Below are positions 15,498 through 23,394 of a stretch of DNA of 49,134 nucleotides, one piece after another. Every line of letters starts with the position of its first letter. Within the stretch, counting starts at the first letter, position 1. Made by a program: the position numbers and the translations under genes. The stretch comes from Candidatus Curtissbacteria bacterium RIFOXYA1_FULL_41_14 (GTDB taxonomy: Bacteria > Patescibacteriota > Microgenomatia > Curtissbacterales > GWA2-41-24): NCBI GenBank assembly GCA_001775095.1, contig MFCA01000029.1:1-49134 (forward strand), written 5' to 3'. Under the pieces are notes generated by a model. That model was not told the origin of the DNA, ran no database searches, and saw nothing but the letters and a program-made list of their open reading frames with translations.

Positions 15498-16574
15498 TCA
15501 ACTCAATGTGCGGGCTCTTTTAATTGAGAATATAATACCAAACAGAAAGAGCGTTGAGATCAAAGAAGATCCTCCATAAGAAACAAGCGGCAAGGTGATA
15601 CCGGTTATCGGCAGAAGTCCCATATTCATTCCGACGTTGACGACAAATTGGACTGAAAGATAAATAGCTGCGCCGACTAACACAAGTTGGGCAAATCCTT
15701 CCAACCCCCTTGCAAGTCTTACGAGTCTTAATACAAGCACAATGAAAAGAATTATCAAGATACTTGCCCCTAAGAATCCTAGTTGTTCGGAGATTGAGGC
15801 GAATATAAAATCGCTTTCTGATTCCGGCAGGAATTTCAGCTGCGATTGAGAACCCTGTCCGAGACCTCTTCCAAAAAGCTGCCCGGAACCGACAGCGATT
15901 TTTGATTGAATAATGTTGTAACCTGTCCCTAAAGGGTCAATATTAGGATTGAGGTAACTGGCAATTCTTTCCTTTTGGTAGCCGGAGAGACTTTGGTATA
16001 TAAGGATAATTGCCAGACCGCCTACAACTGCCAGAGTTAGCAAACGCTTGAAACTAATATTACGGAAGATGGACAAACCTAACCAAACCGCCAGCAATGC
16101 TAAAGTATTTCCTACATCAGGCTGAATAAGAATTAGGAAAATCGCAGGGAGAATAATCAGAAAGCTTATAAGAATATTTTTTAAATCCTTTGCCGACTTT
16201 TCGGTATAAAAGTTTGCCAAAATTAAGATTCCGGCTATTTTGGCAATCTCGGAAGGCTGAAACCGGAAAAGTCCTAAATCAATCCAGCGAACAGAACCGC
16301 GAACAGGGTCGCCAATAAAAATCAGGACAAGAAGGAAAAGTAGGGTTATCAAATAAAGGTGAAGGGAAAATTTTCGCCAAATCTGATACTCGAGAGAAGA
16401 AACGATATATAAAATCAAAAGACCAATTAACCAAAAAGATAGCTGGCTGACGGCAAGGTTTCTGTTTAATGAGAAAATAACTAAAAGAGAAAAGCTGCCT
16501 AAAGCAAGAATTATCAAAAGAAGTGCAAGATCCCAATGTTTTCGCATTAATAGTTTATTCCCCTCAACTGACAT
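15498..16574 (-). CDS. rodA: RodA, SEDS-family peptidoglycan glycosyltransferase
   Basis: Lipid II polymerase of the elongation machinery, a membrane protein with about 10 helices. SEDS motifs are present: GSVRWIDLGLFRFQPSEIAK, LIQPDVGNTLALLAVW, ESESDFIFASISEQLGFLG and TGITLPLVSYGGSS. It is assigned to RodA rather than FtsW because a second SEDS gene lies within the division cluster (36.6-37.7 kb). Two starts are possible: ATG 16574 (MSVEGNKLLMRKHW) or the ATG nine codons later. The first is preceded by GGGGGTGAGTA, which is itself the end of a palindromic repeat, so the repeat may supply the ribosome-binding site. Confidence 0.93.
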   Translation of the reverse strand: MSVEGNKLLMRKHWDLALLLIILALGSFSLLVIFSLNRNLAVSQLSFWLIGLLILYIVSSLEYQIWRKFSLHLYLITLLFLLVLIFIGDPVRGSVRWIDLGLFRFQPSEIAKIAGILILANFYTEKSAKDLKNILISFLIILPAIFLILIQPDVGNTLALLAVWLGLSIFRNISFKRLLTLAVVGGLAIILIYQSLSGYQKERIASYLNPNIDPLGTGYNIIQSKIAVGSGQLFGRGLGQGSQSQLKFLPESESDFIFASISEQLGFLGASILIILFIVLVLRLVRLARGLEGFAQLVLVGAAIYLSVQFVVNVGMNMGLLPITGITLPLVSYGGSSLISTLFLFGIIFSIKRARTLS

Positions 16575-16578
16575 TACT

Positions 16579-16624
16579 CACCCCCAGGGTGAGCGTAGCT
16601 TCTTCATAGCGCACCCCGGGGGTG
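16579..16624. repeat. Interspersed palindrome, copy A
   Basis: Arms CACCCCCAGGGTG (16579-16591) and CACCCCGGGGGTG (16612-16624) are inverted copies with one mismatch, around a 20-base spacer ending TAGCG. It is closely similar to copy B at 35367. It ends 5 bases from the rodA start codon. Confidence 0.8.
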
Positions 16625-16649
16625 TTCTGGGCTGCGTTTTTGATGAGCT

Positions 16650-19565
16650 TTAACTTGACTTGTCGATTTTGACCCGTACGATTCCTAGCTCGGGGCCCTT
16701 TATAATCGCTTTTGCTAGGGTTTCCTTTTTAATAAGATCTTCAAAATCTTTAGGCCAGGAAGGTAAGGTTACTGTGATTTGTTCGTCGAGCGCACATCCC
16801 GCTTCTTTTCTGGCTTGTTGGATCTGACGAACAATCTCCCGGGCCTGGCCTTCAGCTAAAACTTGATTGCCAGCACTTTTAAGATGAGTAATATTACCAC
16901 TAACAGCAAATTCTTTTTCGAAACCTTTAAGTATTCCCTCATATACTAATTCCTTAACATTGACTTCGTCTTTTAGTATTTCTAAAACGCTACTCGAGAT
17001 TTGTGTTGGTCCTTGATATGTAATTTTGACGAGAGGAATTCTTACTTTTATCTCGTGCATTTTTCTAAACGCATGAATTACGGATGCAAGTTTTACTGCG
17101 TTTTCCATATCTTCTTCTATTTTTGGCTCTGATTTTAATACTTCTAAATCAGGCCAATTAGCAAGGTGGACTGAAGGCTCACCCGTTATATTTCTATATA
17201 TCTCATCGCTTACAAATGGAACCATTGGTGCCAGTACCTTAGAATACTCAGACAGTGCAATATAAAGCGCTTGATAGGCATCCTCTTTGTCTTGGACATT
17301 TTCGGCTGTAGGACCAATCCTGTCTCTCGATCGTCTGACGAACCAATTTGATAGATCTCTAATTATAAAAATTTCTGCATTCCCAATCGCATCTACAGCA
17401 TCATATCGGCCTAAGGCTTCTTGGATATGCTTTATATTCCCTTTTAATCTTGAGAGTAACCACTGGTCTAGTACGTTTAAAGGTTGAAAACTCGCTTTAG
17501 GTGACCAATTTTCAGTATTTGCATAATTTACGAAAAATGCGTATACATTCCAAAGTCTTAAATAAAACCAACGTCTCACTTCATCTGCTCTATGATAACC
17601 AAATAATAAATTATCCACTGGATTTTGCCTTAGATACATCCAGCGCATAACATCAACTCCTATTTTGTCAGCCGCTTCGTTAAATTCGATGGCGTTGCCT
17701 TTGCTTTTGTGCATTTCCTCACCTTTCTCGTCCAGAAGAGTCGCAAACCCTAAGACGGTTTTGTAAGGAGGGGAGTTTTTTAAAACCGTTGCCATGGCAA
17801 TCATCGAGTAAAACCAGTTTTTAAACTGGCCGGGGAAAGACTCTGTTATAAAATCCGCGGGATACCAAGAGGGAGGGACTGTTGAAATTGGTACAATACC
17901 GGCATCCAGCCAGACGTTGCCAACATCCGGAACTCTTGACATTACTTCCCCGCATTTTGGACATTTTATTTTGACGGCATCTATTTGGGGTCTATGAGGG
18001 CTTTTACCTTCAAATTCGTCCCAACCCTCGATTGCTTTTTGTTTAAGTTCATCTTTGGATCCTATAACTTCAAAATGTGGGCACTTCGTACATTCCCAAA
18101 TAGGCAAAGCCAGACCCCAGTATCTTTTTTTGGAAATTAGCCAGTCATGCATGTTCTTGAGCCAATCTAGCTCCCGATCCAGCCCAAATTTCGGAATCCA
18201 GTTTATTTCCTTGGCAACATCAACCATCTGCTGCCTTAGCGTCATTTCGTCTTTAGTCTTTAGTCTTTCGTCTTTGGACTTTCTATCCATTGCGATATAC
18301 CATTCGTTAACCACCCGCCAGACAAGTTCAGTTTTGCAACGCCAGCAGGTAGGGTAGCGATGTTGGTAATTTTCTATTTTGAAAAGTGCCTTTTTCTCCT
18401 TTAGCTTTTCGATAACCAGATCCGGATTGTCTTTGGCATTTTGACCGGTTAAGTCGCCAAATCCGTCAATGTAGTTTGCTCCCTCGTCGATTGACTCAAT
18501 AACCGGCAGATTTTCTTTTTGGGCCAAATCAAAATCTTCTTCTCCTGCGCCAGGTGCAATGTGAACCAAGCCGGTTCCCTCTTCGGCCGTTACTAAATCT
18601 TTATCTTTTATAACTCGATGCTCTACCCCGTTTAGTGCCGGCAGCTCATCAAAAACCCCTTGATAGGGAAGACCGACCAGTTCTGATCCCTTGAACTTCT
18701 TCTGAGATTTTTGGTTAATTCCAATTATTCTGGCTCTTTGGACAGCCAAGATGACTGACTCCCCGTCTATTGTCCACAAACCGTATTCAAGTTCCGGGTT
18801 AACGGCTATTGCGACGTTTGACGGAAGTGTCCAAGGCGTAGTCGTCCAGACGAGAAGAAAGAGCTTACCTTTAACTCTTTGACTCTTTAACTCTTTGACT
18901 CTGTATTTTACGTATACCGCCTTGTGTGTGATCTCCTGATACTCCTCTGTTAAAATTTCGTGCTGGGAAATTGCCGTACCGCAACGTGGACACCAGGGGA
19001 CAGAATCCCTTCCTTTATATAAGTAGCCTTTTTGGCGACAAACCTTTAAAAAATTCCAAATTGCGTAGTTATTTTCGTCAGATGACGTGTGATAGGAGTT
19101 TTGCCAATCCATAAAATAGCCGAGACGTTTACTTTGTTCGGTCTGCATTTGGGAATATTTTTTGACGCGTTCTTTGCATAAATCAATGAATTTGCTGATG
19201 CCAAATTTTTCAATATCCTTTTTGTTTTTAAACCCAAGTTCCTTTTCAACCTCTACCTCTATCCATAAACCTTGCTCGTCAAAACCGTTCTGGAACCTTC
19301 CTTGATACCCTTGCATGTTGTAAAAACGCTGCCAGAGATCTTTGTAAGTTCTGCCCCAAGCATGGTGAACGCCCATCGGATTATTGGCAGTAATTGGGCC
19401 GTCCAGAAAGGAGAATTTTTTATTGAATCCGCCAGCTGGCGGATTGTTGCGCTTTAAATATTTTTCGATAATTCCGTTTTCGTACCAGTAATCCAAAAGC
19501 TTTTTCTCCATCGCCACAAAATCCTGCTTCGGATCGACAGGTTTAAATTTGCGAGTCTTTTCCAT
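16650..19565 (-). CDS. ileS: Isoleucyl-tRNA synthetase
   Basis: Class I synthetase charging tRNA-Ile. It has the editing-domain block WTTTPWTLPSNVAIAV, EEGTGLVHIAPGAGEEDF, four CxxC pairs (CPRC, CWRC, CTKC, CPKC), and a C-terminal anticodon-binding half. The two ATP motifs are divergent. The HIGH region reads NPMGVHHAWGRTYKD (HHAWG at 67-71) and KMSKS reads GEEMHKSKGNAIEF (618-622). The ORF track starts at TTG 19604; the ATG at 19563-19565 (MEKTRKFKPVDPKQDF, 971 residues) is preferred. Three repeat-like insertions stay in frame: a 16-base palindrome coding for NPPAGGF near residue 41, RVKELKSQRVKGK near 222, and KSKDERLKTKDE near 429. Confidence 0.96.
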   Translation of the reverse strand: MEKTRKFKPVDPKQDFVAMEKKLLDYWYENGIIEKYLKRNNPPAGGFNKKFSFLDGPITANNPMGVHHAWGRTYKDLWQRFYNMQGYQGRFQNGFDEQGLWIEVEVEKELGFKNKKDIEKFGISKFIDLCKERVKKYSQMQTEQSKRLGYFMDWQNSYHTSSDENNYAIWNFLKVCRQKGYLYKGRDSVPWCPRCGTAISQHEILTEEYQEITHKAVYVKYRVKELKSQRVKGKLFLLVWTTTPWTLPSNVAIAVNPELEYGLWTIDGESVILAVQRARIIGINQKSQKKFKGSELVGLPYQGVFDELPALNGVEHRVIKDKDLVTAEEGTGLVHIAPGAGEEDFDLAQKENLPVIESIDEGANYIDGFGDLTGQNAKDNPDLVIEKLKEKKALFKIENYQHRYPTCWRCKTELVWRVVNEWYIAMDRKSKDERLKTKDEMTLRQQMVDVAKEINWIPKFGLDRELDWLKNMHDWLISKKRYWGLALPIWECTKCPHFEVIGSKDELKQKAIEGWDEFEGKSPHRPQIDAVKIKCPKCGEVMSRVPDVGNVWLDAGIVPISTVPPSWYPADFITESFPGQFKNWFYSMIAMATVLKNSPPYKTVLGFATLLDEKGEEMHKSKGNAIEFNEAADKIGVDVMRWMYLRQNPVDNLLFGYHRADEVRRWFYLRLWNVYAFFVNYANTENWSPKASFQPLNVLDQWLLSRLKGNIKHIQEALGRYDAVDAIGNAEIFIIRDLSNWFVRRSRDRIGPTAENVQDKEDAYQALYIALSEYSKVLAPMVPFVSDEIYRNITGEPSVHLANWPDLEVLKSEPKIEEDMENAVKLASVIHAFRKMHEIKVRIPLVKITYQGPTQISSSVLEILKDEVNVKELVYEGILKGFEKEFAVSGNITHLKSAGNQVLAEGQAREIVRQIQQARKEAGCALDEQITVTLPSWPKDFEDLIKKETLAKAIIKGPELGIVRVKIDKSS
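18248..18283. repeat. In-frame tandem repeat in ileS
   Basis: Tandem variants of GTCTTTAG/GTCTTTCG/GTCTTTGG on the plus strand. On the coding strand this gives AAAGACGAAAGACTAAAGAC, translated as KDERLKTKDE. Confidence 0.75.
18871..18902. repeat. In-frame tandem repeat in ileS
   Basis: Two copies of TTAACTCTTTGACTCT in a row. The coding strand reads this as RVKELKSQRVKGK in the synthetase. Confidence 0.75.
19428..19443. repeat. 16-base perfect palindrome inside ileS
   Basis: TCCGCCAGCTGGCGGA, identical to the intergenic copy at 29374-29389. Inside ileS it codes for NPPAGGF just before the FSFLDGPITANNP region. Confidence 0.85.
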
Positions 19566-19641
19566 AGATTGGCTAATTATTGCAGATGACAAACCTTCAT
19601 TCAAGATTAACTTATTAGTTTCTGTGAAGAGGAATTAATTT

Positions 19642-20055
19642 TCAGCTTTGGGTTATTCGTTCCCTGCTGTGGACTCTGATGTTTCTGGGAGCTGACATGT
19701 AAAAGACTCCCCGACCAAAACTTGTAATCCGACCAAGAGCAATCGCCACGTCATTTCCAATTAAAATTCGACCGCCATCCCGTCTCACACTTTCAATTCC
19801 AAACCCGTGGGAACTATCAGCTGATACTTGTTTAAATTCTAATTGAACACTCCTTGTTTCTGGAAGATGACCAATTACTGTCATCTGAATATTCTCTATC
19901 AAACGAGTATCGCCAGTAGAAAGATTAACAGTAATTATTGGGTGAGTTCCTTTTGCTTTATCAACAATGTCTACTCTGGCTTTTGTTTGACTAAGCTCAA
20001 ATGTTTTGCTAACAGATTCTTTCGTGTCAACGCACCTAGTTTCTGCCCTGCTCAT
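19642..20055 (-). CDS. CsrA-like RNA-binding protein, probably a tandem fusion
   Basis: The C-terminal half (about residues 88-135) matches CsrA closely. VRRDGGRILIGNDVAIAL corresponds to LTRRVGETLMIGDEVTVTV, and MSAPRNIRVHSRERI to VNAPKEVSVHREEI, keeping the RNA-binding Arg pair and the final RE. CsrA is a translational regulator that binds GGA loops as a homodimer. The N-terminal half contains a weaker version, VNLSTGDTRLIENIQMTVIGHLPETRSVQLEF, suggesting two CsrA folds in one chain. Length is 137 against about 60 for CsrA. It sits behind an extended -10 box, with GAGAAAAG before the ATG. The first repeat is inferred only from pattern. Confidence 0.65.
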   Translation of the reverse strand: MSRAETRCVDTKESVSKTFELSQTKARVDIVDKAKGTHPIITVNLSTGDTRLIENIQMTVIGHLPETRSVQLEFKQVSADSSHGFGIESVRRDGGRILIGNDVAIALGRITSFGRGVFYMSAPRNIRVHSRERITQS

Positions 20056-20072
20056 ACTTTTCTCGTGAACTA

Positions 20073-20081
20073 ATTATAGCA
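20073..20081 (-). promoter_or_regulatory. Extended -10 box of the CsrA-like gene
   Basis: Perfect TG-C-TATAAT on the minus strand, 17 bases before the ATG. The leader would be about 11 bases and includes GAGAAAAG. Confidence 0.6.
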
Positions 20082-20099
20082 GCATGTCAAGTAAAAAAC

Positions 20100-20453
20100 T
20101 TACTTTAGTCTTGAGGCAATGGCGGAGAAAATAGCAATTAGAATTGCGGCAGGAAGAGCCATCCAGATCGGGGAAATTGTAAAACCGCGCACCAAAAGGT
20201 CTGCTAGAAGTAGAATAATTGCGGAGTTGACCAAACTAAAAAGTCCCAAGGTCAGAATTGTTACGGGAAGCGTTAGTATCGAAAGTATTGGCTTAACTAA
20301 GGCATTCAATACTCCAACAATCAAAGCTACCACTATTGCTGTCCAGAAGGATTCAACCTGAAATCCGGGACGCAGTAGATATGAGGTGGCAAAAATGATA
20401 ATTGCGGAAATCAGAATATTTGCAAGCATCCCAACCGGATTCATTAATCTCAT
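20100..20453 (-). CDS. Phage-holin-4-2-like four-helix membrane protein
   Basis: A 117-residue membrane protein with four hydrophobic segments, matching the 'phage holin family 4 superfamily IV' type common in chromosomes. The inter-helix block ALIVGVLNALVKPILSILTLPVTILTLGLFSLVNSAIILLLAD is characteristic: N.L..P.l..l..P..i.TlGlf..viN. Despite the name, no phage genes are nearby and the role of such proteins is unknown. It lies between the CsrA-like gene and an EamA transporter on the same strand. Confidence 0.8.
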   Translation of the reverse strand: MRLMNPVGMLANILISAIIIFATSYLLRPGFQVESFWTAIVVALIVGVLNALVKPILSILTLPVTILTLGLFSLVNSAIILLLADLLVRGFTISPIWMALPAAILIAIFSAIASRLK

Positions 20454-20502
20454 TTAAACATTTGTTAATTCAATCAGTCAATCAAATGTAGATCGGTCTG
20501 GA

Positions 20503-21366
20503 TTAAATGCTGAAGATGGAAAGAAGAATAATACCGATTAGGGTTATAACGATTCCAGAGATTTGTTGGCGGGTAATCGGATCCTTAAAGATAAAAAAAG
20601 CAAGAAGAACAAAAAGAACAGGATAGGCGCCTGCGATTGGGGTAACAATGGGGCTTGAACCCTTTTGCAGTGCAAAATTGAGACTGAAAGCACCCATCGG
20701 CAGGAGAATTGAATTAAGAATCAAAGGCGATAATGCACCTTTGTAATTGGGCCTCGTGATTTTTGTTTTCTTGAGCCATAAAAAAACTGGGATCAAAAGA
20801 CTTGGCGTAGATGCGATATAGCCCGGCCAGAACCATCCGACCTGAACTATTGGTACTTTAATAAATGCCCAATAGATTCCAAAAGCGATCATTGTTATAA
20901 CTGCTAAAAGAGTGCCTCTAGTCGCAATTATTTTTCTTTGCTTTAAGTTCTCAAACTTGATACTTGTTAAAATTACACCTGCGAAAATTACTATTATCGA
21001 AATCAGTTGGATGAGTGTAATACTTTCTTTTAAAAAGACTATTGAGAGTGGAACGCTGATTGCTGCAAATGATCCGCAGATCGTACCCACGAGCGCGGCA
21101 TTACCTTCTTTAAGTGCCTCGTAAAAAGTCACCAACCCAGCCGTGCCGACAGCACCAACTGCGAAAGTGAAAATCAGCAAACTCGGCGTAAAATTCTTAA
21201 GCTGGTCGAGAACTGTAAGGGCGTAAAAACCCTCGATCATCAGAGCGATAATTAAATACCAAAAGGTAGTTGAGTAACTGCCGATTTTTCGCGTCGTAAT
21301 TGTGCCGAAGATGTCGCCAATTCCCCATCCGAAAAAAGCAACAAGGGCAAAAAATATTGCCTGCAT
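20503..21366 (-). CDS. EamA/DMT-family transporter
   Basis: Ten-helix drug/metabolite transporter family protein with two EamA repeats of about 140 residues each. The first begins IFFALVAFFGWGIGDIFGTI and ends SIIVIFAGVILTSIKFE. The second begins GTLLAVITMIAFGIYWAFIK and ends ISGIVITLIGIILLSIF. Substrate unknown. A TGCTACAAT extended -10 box is 6 bases before the ATG. A second EamA protein occurs between ftsZ and ftsA. Confidence 0.88.
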   Translation of the reverse strand: MQAIFFALVAFFGWGIGDIFGTITTRKIGSYSTTFWYLIIALMIEGFYALTVLDQLKNFTPSLLIFTFAVGAVGTAGLVTFYEALKEGNAALVGTICGSFAAISVPLSIVFLKESITLIQLISIIVIFAGVILTSIKFENLKQRKIIATRGTLLAVITMIAFGIYWAFIKVPIVQVGWFWPGYIASTPSLLIPVFLWLKKTKITRPNYKGALSPLILNSILLPMGAFSLNFALQKGSSPIVTPIAGAYPVLFVLLAFFIFKDPITRQQISGIVITLIGIILLSIFSI

Positions 21367-21372
21367 TGGCTA

Positions 21373-21381
21373 ATTGTAGCA
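21373..21381 (-). promoter_or_regulatory. Extended -10 box of eamA, leaderless type
   Basis: TG-C-TACAAT on the minus strand, then TAGCCA and the ATG; transcription would begin at the start codon. Confidence 0.5.
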
Positions 21382-21434
21382 AAGTTTACTTGATTTGTTT
21401 TAATATTGTTGTGTGGATCACGAATTTCGCAGTT

Positions 21435-21475
21435 GTCATTCTGGGAATCCGGCGCAGCCGGAGACTCCAGAATCT
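21435..21475. repeat. GTCATTCTGG-type palindrome
   Basis: Outer arms ATTCTGG and CCAGAAT flank an inner stem TCCGG-CGCAG-CCGGA. A further ATTCTGG follows at 21489. Same outer arms as the element at 39104. Confidence 0.65.
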
Positions 21476-21586
21476 AATCAAGATATGGATTCTGGTCAAC
21501 ACCCTTTAAAGGAGACTCCTTGAAGTGGTTATTTCTTCAAAATTCAATCCCAGAATTTTTTGTCGGAAATAAATGGGGCGCATAGA

Positions 21587-22039
21587 CTACATTAGTTTTT
21601 GAAGTACACTATTTGCTGTTTTAACATTCATCTCAGGACCTAAAGTTCTATCAATATCATCTGGAGGAGAAGATTTTGCAGATTTTCGGGCCGAATTTGC
21701 CAGTAAATATAACTGGTCCTCAATCGGATCATTAGTCCTTGCATCAACAACTCGTGTAATCCTATGTTTTTCTCCTCCTTGATTGCTTATAAGTAAATGG
21801 AAAATAGGTTTTTTCCATCCAGTTTCCATTCCCCAAGGAATCCTTAAATTGAATCCACAATAGTCACTACAAAACGATAAATGCTCACCTCTGTCCGTAC
21901 GACTCCAATGAATTATCCCCTGCTCTGTTAACAGCCTGAATTTATAACAAATCTGGTTCTCGATTAGCCTTTCTTCTTCTGTGCGAGTTTTCCCTTCTGT
22001 CGAGAGTTCACGCTCTCCCATAGGCAGGAAGTATATCAT
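21587..22039 (-). CDS. Hypothetical protein
   Basis: A 150-residue protein with no domain I recognise. It is soluble, with a charged N-terminus (GERELSTEGKTRTEEERLIENQICYKF), a central beta-rich and aromatic segment (IIHWSRTDRGEHLSFCSDYCGFNLRIPWGMETGW) and a Ser/Asp-rich C-terminus. The first ATG (22039) or the one six codons later could be the start; a CATAAT box lies 8 bases before the first. It is a lone gene at the edge of the accessory region. Confidence 0.5.
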   Translation of the reverse strand: MIYFLPMGERELSTEGKTRTEEERLIENQICYKFRLLTEQGIIHWSRTDRGEHLSFCSDYCGFNLRIPWGMETGWKKPIFHLLISNQGGEKHRITRVVDARTNDPIEDQLYLLANSARKSAKSSPPDDIDRTLGPEMNVKTANSVLQKLM

Positions 22040-22059
22040 CAGGAAAAATTATGAGCAAA

Positions 22060-22575
22060 TTATTTGATAACTTTGTAGTGGAGTTGGATGAGATTTTTTG
22101 AAAGCATTTTGGTTTCGAGAAGTTCGAGTCTTGTTTCAAGGTCCGATTCGGCAAAAAGTTTTATACCCTTACCAAAAATCACTGGCTCAATGTCAAGGTA
22201 AATTTCATCAACTAGACTCTCTTTCATAAAACTTGCATTTAGTTCTCCCCCGCCGCCGATAAAAGCTGTTTTGAAACCTTTCTTTGCCAGCACTTCTAAG
22301 ACTTCTTTTGGAGATATGTCTGTAAAAATCACTTTATTCCCCCACTTATTCTCGATTTTCTGACTGGTCATTACAACATTGAAACGATCAAGGTATGGGA
22401 AATTACCATCGGCGAGATCTATCTTGAATGTTTTTCTTCCTGTGATTAAATTGCCAGCTCCTCTACTTAACTTATCCCAACTGTTCCAGGATGCATCTGA
22501 GACGAAGCTTGTGTTGCCATCTTCTTTGGCAATATATCCATTCGCGGTTATCGCCATGTAAATAATTACTCTCAT
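22060..22575 (-). CDS. RibD C-terminal / dihydrofolate reductase-like protein
   Basis: NADPH-dependent reductase fold shared by DHFR and the RibD C-terminal domain. The N-terminal VIIYMAITANGYIAKEDG, the NADPH segment LITGRKTFK, a FNVVMTSQK strand, and FIGGGGELNASFMKESLVDEIYLDIEPVIFGKG (where GGG binds the cofactor) are typical of the stand-alone 'dihydrofolate reductase family' proteins. The substrate is uncertain and true DHFR activity need not be assumed. The ATG overlaps the pepE stop (ATGA), so the two are coupled. Confidence 0.87.
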   Translation of the reverse strand: MRVIIYMAITANGYIAKEDGNTSFVSDASWNSWDKLSRGAGNLITGRKTFKIDLADGNFPYLDRFNVVMTSQKIENKWGNKVIFTDISPKEVLEVLAKKGFKTAFIGGGGELNASFMKESLVDEIYLDIEPVIFGKGIKLFAESDLETRLELLETKMLSKNLIQLHYKVIK

Positions 22576-23261
22576 TTCATTAAAATAAAATCTAGGTTCT
22601 CTCTAGACTTAAATTCTTTCGACTTTCTGCCTTTTGTAAAAACTTTCAATTTCCCCCTTCCTCCTACTTTTACTTTATTATCATCGAGAGTCAAATAAGT
22701 TTGTTCTTCCATAACAACAACCGGATTAGATTTGAAAACGTGATATTCGCCTATTCGCTCATCTCTAGTTTCCGCGGAAGTAAGCACCTTGTCCTGCGGT
22801 GCATTGTAGTGTGGATTGATGTTAAACGGAACTAAATTTAGCCCATTAAAATAGGTTGATCCGACTACATTCCAATCATTGGTAGTTAAAATATTTGGAC
22901 CGGCTATATTGGCGCCAGCGCTTATACCGATATATGCAGCGCCATCCAAAACTTTTCTTTTAATTTTATCCAGCATTCCGTTGGTTTTTAATTTCTTTAA
23001 AAGATGATAGGTATTTCCTCCGGCAACTAAAAATACCTGTGTCTTATTAATTAAGTCCTGAGGGCTTTTAAGATTTAAATGGTTGAGTTTTACTCCAACT
23101 TCTTTGAGACTTTCTTGCGCTTTTTGATAATACTCGTTTGGATCATAAATGGTGGCGGCAGAAATAAATGTAACCTCTTTATCACCGGCAAAATCAGCAA
23201 TTTCTTTCTTACACCACCAGTATAAGGGTTTCCCAGAATTACTTATTAAAAGTAGTCGCAT
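22572..23261 (-). CDS. pepE: Peptidase E (S51 family alpha-aspartyl dipeptidase)
   Basis: Cytosolic serine peptidase that splits Asp-Xaa dipeptides. The nucleophile is in YIGISAGANIAGP, where PepE has GWSAGAN. Other family matches are LLLISNSG at the N-terminus, VFLVAGGNTYHLLKKL, TTNDWNVVG and FNGLNLVPFNINPHYNAPQ, which carries the conserved His, plus TRDERIGEYHVF. Length 229 equals the E. coli enzyme. It is preceded by TGATAGAAT 10 bases before the ATG and followed by the coupled reductase gene. Confidence 0.93.
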   Translation of the reverse strand: MRLLLISNSGKPLYWWCKKEIADFAGDKEVTFISAATIYDPNEYYQKAQESLKEVGVKLNHLNLKSPQDLINKTQVFLVAGGNTYHLLKKLKTNGMLDKIKRKVLDGAAYIGISAGANIAGPNILTTNDWNVVGSTYFNGLNLVPFNINPHYNAPQDKVLTSAETRDERIGEYHVFKSNPVVVMEEQTYLTLDDNKVKVGGRGKLKVFTKGRKSKEFKSRENLDFILMK

Positions 23262-23271
23262 CTTCTTCAGA

Positions 23272-23280
23272 ATTCTATCA
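23272..23280 (-). promoter_or_regulatory. Extended -10 box of pepE
   Basis: TG-A-TAGAAT, identical to the rplU box, 10 bases before the ATG with GAAG in between. Confidence 0.45.
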
Positions 23281-23394
23281 CTTGTAAAAAGGAGCGGGCA
23301 AATTGAGAAGAGAGATTATAGAACAATGTAAAGAAAAATTCATATTGACAGTAAATCGATCGTTGTAGTAGTTTAAGGCTACTGCTTACACTCT

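Noticed and set aside
18248-18902. CRISPR-like array suggested by regular repeats
   Set aside because: Units are only 7-16 bases, without spacers, inside the ileS reading frame; no cas genes.
19566-19641. T-box riboswitch before ileS
   Set aside because: The gap is too short and lacks a T-box sequence or terminator.
20100-20453. Prophage remnant suggested by a holin-like gene
   Set aside because: This four-helix family is common on chromosomes, and no other phage genes are near.
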